Shown here: piece by piece, positions 45,701 to 52,161 of the stretch
Position numbering within the stretch: the stretch's first letter is position 1
Layout of the letters: each line of letters begins with the position of its first letter
Made by a program: the position numbers and the translations under genes
Notes under the pieces: generated by a model
Told to the model about the DNA's origin: nothing
Database searches by the model: none
What the model saw: the letters and a program-made list of their open reading frames with translations, nothing else
Source: Bradyrhizobium sp. WBOS07
GTDB lineage: Bacteria; Pseudomonadota; Alphaproteobacteria; Rhizobiales; Xanthobacteraceae
DNA length: 64,000 nt
Direction of reading: 5' to 3'
NCBI RefSeq assembly: GCF_024585165.1
Contig: NZ_CP029008.1
Location: forward strand, 2,046,001 to 2,110,000

Positions 45701-45809
45701 GTTCGTCTCGCAGATCCTGACGCTCTACACCACGCCCGTGATCTACCTGCTGATCGACCGCCTGCGGCGACGGTCCGCACCGCGCCCGCTGCCTGCGCCT
45801 GCGGAATAG
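42705..45809 (+). CDS. RND multidrug efflux permease (MdtC-like)
   Basis: 1034 residues, start MASISEPFIRRPVGTTLLSI; its ATG shares one base with the stop of the preceding RND gene (TGATG), so the two are translationally coupled. The TM4 proton-relay pair is intact (VGFVVDDAIVMIENMYR). It diverges clearly from its neighbour in the periplasmic loops but keeps IDRQKASALGVRVQDIDNAL and the TM11 FVGIILLIGIVKKNGIMMVD. Last gene of the four-gene operon. Which of the two pumps corresponds to MdtB or MdtC cannot be settled here. Confidence 0.94.
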   Translation: MASISEPFIRRPVGTTLLSIGLFLLGVVAYHFLPVASVPNVDFPAIFVSASRPGADPSVMAATVASPLERRLGEIAGINQITSTSTLGTTTIQLQFDIGRSIDKAARDVQAAINASMVDLPSDLPTLPRFRKANTAGAPVFVLALTSTTLSPSAIYDVADTVLAQRISQVPGVGDVSVSGADQPAVRVQLNPVALSNAGIATDDVRTAIVNANPLGPVGIFNGERQSETLALNRQMRTAKEFRDIVIKSANGNFVRLSDVADIEDSVRNARSIAWFNKQPAVLIQITKQGDANVIDTVDRVKALVPQLKQWIPAGVEISTLVDRTGTIRASVLDMQWTLLATAILVMVVVFVFLRRLTPTIAAGISVPLALAGTCAGMWIAGFSIDNLSLMALAISVGFVVDDAIVMIENMYRNLEHGMTPFRAAQEGARQIGFTVVSISLSLIAAFTPLIFMDGIVGRLLREFSLTLTFAILVSTLVSLTVTPMICAHYIRQTPSGTATLFDRIIEGSLSRIVAFYARTLRTVLDYPLATLLVFFATIGLTVTLYIKVPKGYFPTDDSGFVIGATRASADISFQSMLGLQQRLADIVMKDPAVAGVGSTVGAGGGPGGATSNRGIMYISLKPPEERGHVSTEAVIDRLRRALYPVPGIRLFMFAAQDVRAGGRRSDSDYQYTLTSTDLGLLQKWAPIVAKRMESVEGITDISSDRDPGGLQLTLAIDRQKASALGVRVQDIDNALNNAFSQRQISIIYTQRNQYMTVLEIDPKFQVDPSNLDRIYVAGAGDAQVPLSAVVHATRSLAALAVYHSQSFPSTTVSFNLLPDVQLQTATQSIQRAVEELHMPEGIRGSFDGNAGDFAKTSSRQPLLILGALVAMYIVLGVLYESLAHPLTIISTLPSAGLGALLALQLTNTPLTVIAFVGIILLIGIVKKNGIMMVDFALDAERQRGLSSAEAIFEACQARFRPIVMTTMAALFAGIPLVVATGPGTELRRPLGITIIGGLFVSQILTLYTTPVIYLLIDRLRRRSAPRPLPAPAE

Positions 45810-45846
45810 GTTGTTGAAGCCCCGCATGGAGCGTATAGCGGCGCCC

Positions 45847-46578
45847 ATGTCGAACCCACCAGATACGGCCATCGCCGAGCCGATCCCCGAATGCCCGCAT
45901 TGCCAGAAGCCGATGCCGCTGTGCATCTGCGACAGCGTCACGCCGATTGAAAATCGGCTGGCGCTGCTGATCCTGCAACATCCGCAGGAGCAGGACAGGG
46001 CGCTCGGCACCGCGCGTCTGCTTGCGCGGCATTTCGCCGACGCGACGTTGCGGGTCGGCCTGTCCTGGCCGAGCCTGTCCAAGGCGCTGGGTCGGCCGGT
46101 CGAGAACGCCGCGCGCTGGGCCGTGCTCTATCTCGGCTCGGCTCGCGCCGCCGATCTCGAGGCGGAAGGCGAGATCGTCGCGCTCGACCGCAAGGGGGGG
46201 ATCGCGGAGAACCAGCGCGCGATCCTCAGCAAGCTCGAGGGAATCGTGTTGCTCGACGGCACGTGGAGCCAGGCCAAGGCGCTGTGGTGGCGCAATCCCT
46301 GGATGCTCAAGTGCCAGCGCGTGATCCTCAACCCGGCGCATCCCTCGCGCTATGGGCGCCTGCGCAAGGAGCCGCGCAAGGACGGGCTCTCGACCATCGA
46401 GGCCGCGGCAACGATCCTCGCGGGCCTCGAGCGGCGTCCCGACATCGCCGACACGCTGCGTGCGAGCTTCGAACGATTGTTGACCCGCTACCGCGAGGTC
46501 CAGGCCGAGATGCCGGAACTGGCGCCCAAGCCTGCACCGAAGGGGCGGCGCGACTTCCGACGGCGCAAACGCGGCTAA
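45847..46578 (+). CDS. tRNA-uridine aminocarboxypropyltransferase (DTW domain, TapT-like)
   Basis: 243 residues from ATG at 45847; ATG 45826 and TTG 45811 are in-frame alternatives. A zinc-binding-like cluster CPHCQKPMPLCICD is near the N-terminus. The diagnostic motif is GTW in LLDGTWSQAKALWWRNP (the DTW motif reads DGTW here), followed by LNPAHPSRYGRLRKEP and LSTIEAAA. Family members transfer an aminocarboxypropyl group from SAM to uridine 47 (acp3U) of tRNA. It stands just before tRNA-Cys, by chance or otherwise. Separate from the efflux operon, 37 bases after its last stop. Confidence 0.85.
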   Translation: MSNPPDTAIAEPIPECPHCQKPMPLCICDSVTPIENRLALLILQHPQEQDRALGTARLLARHFADATLRVGLSWPSLSKALGRPVENAARWAVLYLGSARAADLEAEGEIVALDRKGGIAENQRAILSKLEGIVLLDGTWSQAKALWWRNPWMLKCQRVILNPAHPSRYGRLRKEPRKDGLSTIEAAATILAGLERRPDIADTLRASFERLLTRYREVQAEMPELAPKPAPKGRRDFRRRKRG

Positions 46579-46635
46579 GCCGGATGAAGGCAGTTGCCTA
46601 AGCCATTGATCCCCTATATTGGTCCGGCCTTACGG

Positions 46636-46709
46636 GGCCACGTGGCGGAGTGGTTACGCAACGGTCTGCAAAACCGTGTACACCAGTTCAATTCTGGTCG
46701 TGGCCTCCA
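46636..46709 (+). tRNA. tRNA-Cys (anticodon GCA)
   Basis: Acceptor GGCCACG pairs with CGTGGCC; D arm, anticodon stem ACGGT/ACCGT around loop CTGCAAA (anticodon GCA); T arm CCAG-TTCAATT-CTGG; discriminator T; encoded CCA at 46707-46709. 74 bases. Confidence 0.97.
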
Positions 46710-46908
46710 TAACAACCCTCTGATCTTCCATTGTAATTTGATTTCGGATTGGTTCGTCCGATCCTGCGCGCGGCGCTCCGCTTAGGAGCTTGCCGGCGTG
46801 ATCACCGGGTTCGCCCGGTGTCTCGTGGAAACCCCCGATTCAAGCCGCTGGCATAGAGTTCGCATCTGCGAAGTGATGCATCTCGTCACCCGAGCACTGG
46901 AGCCCACA

Positions 46909-47055
46909 ATGGGCGACATCGTCCGATTTGTCCCGAAATCCGAGTTGGAGCGGGCCCGCCTCATCCGCGAGGCCCGCGCGATCTATGACAGCGTCTTTCC
47001 ATCGGCCACGCCCGACCGGGCGCCGCAGGATGGCGAGGATCCCGTCAAGACCTGA
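46909..47055 (+). CDS. Small hypothetical protein (48 residues)
   Basis: ATG at 46909 with GGAG seven bases upstream. The product starts MGDIVRFVPKSELERARLIR and continues as a charged helix, ending acidic. The open frame extends to 46798, but that part is not protein-like. It belongs to a type of very short cytoplasmic protein common in Bradyrhizobium genomes; function unknown. Confidence 0.5.
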   Translation: MGDIVRFVPKSELERARLIREARAIYDSVFPSATPDRAPQDGEDPVKT

Positions 47056-47140
47056 TCGTTGCCCGGGTCGGATTTCCGGCGCCAACGCCATGGCAAAGCG
47101 CCCGCGAGGCGGGCGGTCCGGTTCACGCTGAACGCGGCTC

Positions 47141-47338
47141 TCAGCAGGCCGCGTACCAGTCCTCGGGGAACGGCAGGAGCGGCCAGGCGCCCTCATTGTC
47201 ATTGGCGGCTTTGGGTGTCGCGTCGAAGCTCCACGAGCGCGGCACGAATTCCTCCTCCGGCGCGAGAGCGAAATCTTCAATGACCATGGCGTCCCGGACA
47301 GCATCCAGCAGCAAGTTGAATTCGGCTTCGCTTCTCAT
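47141..47338 (-). CDS. Small acidic hypothetical protein (65 residues)
   Basis: ATG at 47338 with GAGGG six bases upstream. Product MRSEAEFNLLLDAVRDAMVI and onward is acidic, with conserved-looking AANDNEGAWPLLPFPEDWY near the C-terminus. No membrane segment. The distal ATG at 47389 is less well placed. Function unknown. Confidence 0.5.
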   Translation of the reverse strand: MRSEAEFNLLLDAVRDAMVIEDFALAPEEEFVPRSWSFDATPKAANDNEGAWPLLPFPEDWYAAC

Positions 47339-47598
47339 CGCACCCTCGCAGAACGCGGATGGCGCAATGTCGCAAAGCCGGTTTGTCACCCGATTGAGCC
47401 GATCGTTCGCATTTTAACGATCCGGCGATCGAGGTTTGATTGGTTAGCGATTTCTTAAAGTCCCGGCGGAAATCTACGTTCCGCTCCGGCGCGCGCAGTG
47501 TGAAGGAAATCACATCCTGCGCGATTTTTTTCTCCTACCCGTTCGCAGGATACCGGCCAGGAAAGGCCGGGAGGCGGCAGGGCGACAGGAGACTGGTC

Positions 47599-47859
47599 AT
47601 GAAGGCGAGGTTCTTGCGGTTTGCGGGTGTGAAGAGCCGGGCGCGCGGCGCGTCCACGGTCGGGCTGTTCCTGACGCTGTTCGCCTCCGCTGCCCACGCG
47701 CAAGGGACGGCGGAACAGCGCCGGGCCTGCACCCCCGACGTCTACCGGCTCTGCGCCGGCGAGATTCCCAATGTCCGCGCCATCACGGCCTGCCTGCGCC
47801 GTAACCGCTCCAGCCTGAGCGAGGCTTGCCGCAGCGTGTTCGACCAGGCCGGCGGGTGA
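47599..47859 (+). CDS. Secreted cysteine-rich repeat protein
   Basis: 86 residues from ATG at 47599. Signal peptide to about residue 35 (cleavage near AHA-QGT), then one unit of the cysteine-rich (GLG1-like) repeat: CTPDVYRLCAGEIPNVRAIT followed by CLRRNRSSLSEACRSVF, four cysteines spaced as in that repeat. Probably a disulfide-bonded periplasmic protein. No operon partner. Confidence 0.75.
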   Translation: MKARFLRFAGVKSRARGASTVGLFLTLFASAAHAQGTAEQRRACTPDVYRLCAGEIPNVRAITACLRRNRSSLSEACRSVFDQAGG

Positions 47860-48195
47860 GCCCGCCTGTGGATTGTTGCGCAGCAAGTGGCTATGCGGAC
47901 GCCCCAATTCCCAGCACCCGCCCTGTGGATATGCTGCGGATAGGTTGTTGAAGGGCGGTCAGTTGCGGCATCGCCGCTGCACCGAGCAACACCTATCGTC
48001 GCGCACGAACTGGGAAGCTCAAATCGCGTCGCCCTGGCATGCGACCAGTTTTTGTGCAGCGCCTTGCCCAAACCGCGGGCCTGCTCGATCCAATTTTTTG
48101 TACGCCCGCGGACAAGCTTTTCGAGCGGGATCCCACCTAGCTTCGCGTTCGACCTGGAACATGGCAGGCGCCATGACAACGCGAAGGAGCTGGAG
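47860..48195. other. Intergenic region before the amide-uptake locus
   Basis: 336 bases. No credible gene on either strand. The end contains the strong ribosome-binding site (GAAGGAGC) of the solute-binding protein. Promoter or operator sites of the following operon should lie here, but I see no clear dyad. Confidence 0.45.
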
Positions 48196-49116
48196 ATGGA
48201 GAGACGGGTTTTGCCGCAGGCGCGGCGGGGATTGGTGCGCGCATCATTGCCACCGCGCAAGCTCATGCTCGGCGCCGCCGCAGCTTTTGGACTCCTTGTT
48301 GCAGCACCGCTGAGCGCGCAGGCCGCAGCGCCCGCCGCCTGCGCCGCGCTCCAGGAAAAATATCCGGACTGGAAGGGCAAGACGCTGGTCAACGCCATCA
48401 ATCCGCATACGCCGGGCTATGAGACCATCGATACCAAGGATCCCAGCAAGTATATCGGCTTCGACATCGATCTCGGCGAAGCCATCGGCGAATGCCTCGG
48501 TTTCAAGCTGACCTACAAGGCGGTGACGTTCGCGGCGCTCCTGACCACGCTCGCCGCGGGGCAAGCCGACATCGTGATCTCCGACATCTACGCCACCAAG
48601 GAGCGTGCCAAGGCCGCCGACTTCATCACCTACTCGAAGGTGTTCGACGGCGTCCTCGTCGCCAAGGGCAATCCGAAGGGCATCAACGGCATCAACTTGT
48701 CGCTGTGTGGCGCCGCTGCGGCCGAAAACACCGGCTATGTCGAGGTGCCCTTGATCCAGGCGCTGATCCCGGAATGCAAGAAGGCCGGCAAGCCCGAGCC
48801 GACCATCCAGCTCTACGACAACAACGCCAACTGCATCCAGGCGATCCTCGCCGGCCGCGCCGACACCTACATCAACGACGTCAACACCGTCGACAGTGCC
48901 GTCAAGGCCTATCCGGACAAGCTGGAGAAGGCGATCGCCGTGACGATCCCGTATTCCGTCGGCATCGCCGTGCCCAAGAACAAGCCGAAATTCCGCGACG
49001 CCGTGCTCGCCGCGTTGATCGAAGTGCAGAAGGCCGGAACCCATATGGAGCTTCTGAAGAAGCACGGGCTCGATGTGAACAATTTCATGGAGCCGGAAAT
49101 TCTCACGGCCGACTGA
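48196..49116 (+). CDS. ABC transporter solute-binding protein (amino-acid type)
   Basis: 306 residues. Long signal peptide (about 1-42; hydrophobic core LMLGAAAAFGLLVAAPLSAQ). Type II periplasmic binding protein: KYIGFDIDLGEAIGECLGFK, TTLAAGQADIVISDIYATKE, and CIQAILAGRADTYINDVNTV. The HisJ/ArtJ-like fold is clear, but the amino-acid-binding arginine motif of classical members is not evident, so another small polar ligand such as an amide is possible. The stop overlaps the transporter fusion gene by one base (TGATG). First gene of the amide locus. Confidence 0.88.
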   Translation: MERRVLPQARRGLVRASLPPRKLMLGAAAAFGLLVAAPLSAQAAAPAACAALQEKYPDWKGKTLVNAINPHTPGYETIDTKDPSKYIGFDIDLGEAIGECLGFKLTYKAVTFAALLTTLAAGQADIVISDIYATKERAKAADFITYSKVFDGVLVAKGNPKGINGINLSLCGAAAAENTGYVEVPLIQALIPECKKAGKPEPTIQLYDNNANCIQAILAGRADTYINDVNTVDSAVKAYPDKLEKAIAVTIPYSVGIAVPKNKPKFRDAVLAALIEVQKAGTHMELLKKHGLDVNNFMEPEILTAD

Positions 49117-50738
49117 TGTCGCTGTTCCTCCACTACCTGAGCATGCCGTATCTGCTCGCGGGCATCGAGCTCACCCTCGAGGTGACTGCCCTCGGGCTCG
49201 GCGGTGGATTGATCCTCGGATTGATCCTCGCCGGCATGCAGCTCTCCCGCTTCTGGCTCCTGGCGGCGATCGCCAGGGCCTACACCGTGATCTTCCGCGG
49301 CACCCCGCTGATCCTGCAGATGGTGTTCGCCTACGACGCGTTGCCGCATATCGGCATCAAGCTGCCGGCGGTGCTGGCGGCCGGACTCGCACTGGCCTGC
49401 AACGAAGCGCCGTTCATCGCGGAGATGCTGCGCGCCGGCGTGCTCGGCGTCGACCGCGGACAACTGACGGCCGGACAGGCGCTGGGCATGACGCCGTCGG
49501 TGCTGATGCGCAGGATCATCGCGCCGCAGGCCATCCGCACCATGATCCCGGCCTTCGGCAACGAGGCGGTGAGTGCGCTGAAGAATTCCTCGCTCGCCTC
49601 CGTCGTCGCGGTGCAGGAGCTGACCTTGCGCTCGACGCAGCTGGCGTCCTCGACCTTCGATTTCTTCTCGATCTTTTTCGCCTCGGGTCTGCTCTATCTC
49701 GTTCTAACCACGGCCATCAGCGTCATCCAGCTCTTCGTCGAATGGTGGCTCGATCTCGACCGCACCACGCGCCGCGAGCGTAGGCTCGCCGATTATCTGC
49801 CCTGGCGCCGCGTCGATCTGGCTGCCAAGCTCGAACTGGCCGATGCGACCGCCGCCGATCCCGAGCCCGCGCCGGCAGAGCTCGCGGTCACGCCGCCGCT
49901 GGCCCTGACCCGCGAGGAGCGGGCCCGCCGCGCCGCGACGATCGCGCGCAACAATATCGCGGTCGAAGTGAAGGACCTGACCAAGAGCTACGGGTCACAG
50001 ACGGTGCTCGATGGCCTCGACCTCACGGTGCGCATCGGCGAGGTGGTCGCGCTGCTCGGCCCGAGCGGCTCCGGAAAGAGCACGCTGCTTCGCTGCATCA
50101 ATCACCTCGAAAACTGGGATGCCGGCACCGTGCGCGTCGGCGGCCGGCGCCTCGGCTTCGGCGAGAACGGCAAGCCGTTGTCGCCGCGGGCGATCGCCAA
50201 TGAGCGCGCCAGTGTCGGCGTCGGCATGGTGTTCCAGCAGTTCAATCTGTTCGCGCATCTTTCGGCCAAGGAGAACATCGCCGGCCCCTTGCGCTGGGTT
50301 CATGGCATGACCCGCATCGATGCCGATCGCCGCGCCGCCGAGCTGCTCGATCGTGTCGGGCTTTCGCATCGCGCCCATGCGCTGCCGCGGCATCTTTCCG
50401 GCGGCCAGCAGCAGCGCGTTGCCATTGCCCGTGCGCTGGCGCCGAACCCGAGCGTGCTGCTGCTGGACGAGCCGACCTCGGCACTCGATCCGGAGCTGGT
50501 CAACGAGGTGCTGGAGGTGATCCGGCGCCTGGCCATCGACGACGGCCTCACCATGATCATCTCGACGCACCAGATCCGCTTCGCAGACGAGGTCGCCGAT
50601 CGCGTCGCCTTCCTGAGCGGCGGCGCGATCATCGAGGAGGGGCCCGCGCACGATGTGCTCACCAATCCCCACCATCCGCTGACGGCACGATTCCTCAGCG
50701 TGATGGAAGCCGACAAGACCCCGGAGACGGTGCGATGA
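49116..50738 (+). CDS. Fused ABC transporter permease-ATPase (amino-acid type)
   Basis: 540 residues joining two proteins that are normally separate. Residues 1-220 are a HisM/GlnP-type permease with about five helices (RAYTVIFRGTPLILQMVFAY; EAA loop GQALGMTPSVLMRRIIAPQA). A Pro/Ala/Glu-rich linker follows (about 235-285). Residues 285-540 are a complete ABC ATPase: Walker [10 protein letters not shown] (315-323), signature [10 protein letters not shown] (427-436), Walker [16 protein letters not shown] and switch His in ISTHQIRFADEVA. No stop or frameshift separates the parts, so permease and ATPase are made 1:1 in one chain. Next gene starts 47 bases later. Confidence 0.93.
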   Translation: MSLFLHYLSMPYLLAGIELTLEVTALGLGGGLILGLILAGMQLSRFWLLAAIARAYTVIFRGTPLILQMVFAYDALPHIGIKLPAVLAAGLALACNEAPFIAEMLRAGVLGVDRGQLTAGQALGMTPSVLMRRIIAPQAIRTMIPAFGNEAVSALKNSSLASVVAVQELTLRSTQLASSTFDFFSIFFASGLLYLVLTTAISVIQLFVEWWLDLDRTTRRERRLADYLPWRRVDLAAKLELADATAADPEPAPAELAVTPPLALTREERARRAATIARNNIAVEVKDLTKSYGSQTVLDGLDLTVRIGEVVALLGPSGSGKSTLLRCINHLENWDAGTVRVGGRRLGFGENGKPLSPRAIANERASVGVGMVFQQFNLFAHLSAKENIAGPLRWVHGMTRIDADRRAAELLDRVGLSHRAHALPRHLSGGQQQRVAIARALAPNPSVLLLDEPTSALDPELVNEVLEVIRRLAIDDGLTMIISTHQIRFADEVADRVAFLSGGAIIEEGPAHDVLTNPHHPLTARFLSVMEADKTPETVR

Positions 50739-50785
50739 CCATCGTCACGACACTCCAAGACCGCGTTCCCTGAAGAGGCTACCTC

Positions 50786-52027
50786 ATGAAGCATGTCACG
50801 TTGTCGGTTTCGCCGAAGACCGTCCACTGGGGTTATTTTTCCAAGACAGTGGCGCCGGCCCTGACGCTGCGCTCCGGAGATCGCGCCACGATCGAGACGC
50901 TGACCCATCACGCCAATGACGATTACGAGCGAATGATCCAGGGCGATCCGGGCGCCGAGAGCGTGTTCCAGTGGACGCGCGAGTACAAGGCCGTCGCGCG
51001 CCGCGGCTCAGGTCCGACGGAAGGCCCGTTCATCCGCGGTGCGGGCGAGGGAATCGGCGTGCATCTGCTCACCGGTCCGGTCGCGATCGAAGGTGCCGAG
51101 CCCGGCGACATTCTGGAGGTACGCATCCTCGATGTCCGGCCGCGGCCGAGTTGCAGCGCGTGCCATGCCGGCCGCTGCTTCGGCTCCAACGTCGCTGCGA
51201 ACTGGGGCTTTCACTATCACGACCTGATCGAGGAGCCGAAGCCGCGCGAGGTCATCACCATCTTCGAACTCGATACCGCGGGCGAGCCCTACGCGAAGGC
51301 GCTCTACAACTATGTCTGGACGCCGCAGACTGATCCCGACGGCATCGTGCATCCGACCATCGACTATCCCGGCGTCCGCGTCGATCACGCCACCATCAGG
51401 AAGCGCGAGAACATTCTGTCCAGCGTCAAGGTGCCGGCGCGGCTGCATTTCGGCACGATGGGCCTTGCGCCGTCGGAAGCCGATTTCGTCAGCTCGATTC
51501 CGCCCGGCTATACCGGCGGCAACATCGACGACTGGCGCATCGGCAAGGGCGCGCGGATGTTCTATCCGGTCGCCGTCCCCGGCGCCTATTTCTCGGTCGG
51601 CGATCCTCACGCTGCGCAAGGTGACAGCGAGCTCGGCGGCACCGCGATCGAGACCTCGCTGACCGGCGATTTCGAATTTATCCTGCATAAGAAGGCCGAC
51701 CTTGCCGGCACCAGCCTCGAAGGCCTCGACCACCCGATGCTCGAGACCGACCAGGCCTGGTCCTTCTACGGCTTCACCTATCCGAACTATCTCGCCACGC
51801 TCGGCGCCGATGCACAAACCGAGATTGCCAATCACTCCAGCCTCGACCGTGCGATGCGCGACGCGTTCCGAAAACTCCGCCGTTTCCTGATGACGGTGCA
51901 CCGTCTCAGCGAGGACGAGGCGATCTCGCTGCTGTCGGTCGCGGCGGATTTCGGCGTCACCCAGGTGGTCGACGCCAATTGGGGCGTCCATGGCACGATC
52001 CGCAAGAACGTCTTCCGATGCGACTAA
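50786..52027 (+). CDS. Acetamidase/formamidase family amidase
   Basis: 413 residues, one FmdA_AmdA domain. Motifs: VHWGYFSKTVAP and SGDRATIETLTHHANDD near the N-terminus, the conserved GDPHAAQGDSELGGTAIE (about residues 272-289), which holds metal-binding and active-site residues, and GVTQVVDANWGVHGTI near the end. The reaction is hydrolysis of formamide or a short aliphatic amide to ammonia and the acid. An unusual Cys cluster RPSCSACHAGRC lies near residue 130. The AraC-fused paralog follows, so two amidases are made here. Confidence 0.9.
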   Translation: MKHVTLSVSPKTVHWGYFSKTVAPALTLRSGDRATIETLTHHANDDYERMIQGDPGAESVFQWTREYKAVARRGSGPTEGPFIRGAGEGIGVHLLTGPVAIEGAEPGDILEVRILDVRPRPSCSACHAGRCFGSNVAANWGFHYHDLIEEPKPREVITIFELDTAGEPYAKALYNYVWTPQTDPDGIVHPTIDYPGVRVDHATIRKRENILSSVKVPARLHFGTMGLAPSEADFVSSIPPGYTGGNIDDWRIGKGARMFYPVAVPGAYFSVGDPHAAQGDSELGGTAIETSLTGDFEFILHKKADLAGTSLEGLDHPMLETDQAWSFYGFTYPNYLATLGADAQTEIANHSSLDRAMRDAFRKLRRFLMTVHRLSEDEAISLLSVAADFGVTQVVDANWGVHGTIRKNVFRCD

Positions 52028-52161
52028 TACATTGAGACCAAGTCTGTTTTTGGGATGAGCACGTGACAGGCAGAGACCATTTGCGGCCTGTTGCGGCGAC
52101 GGACGACCGCGCGCGTCTGGCACAGAGGTTGCTTCGATCGACGGCAACCTGGGTCGATCCG

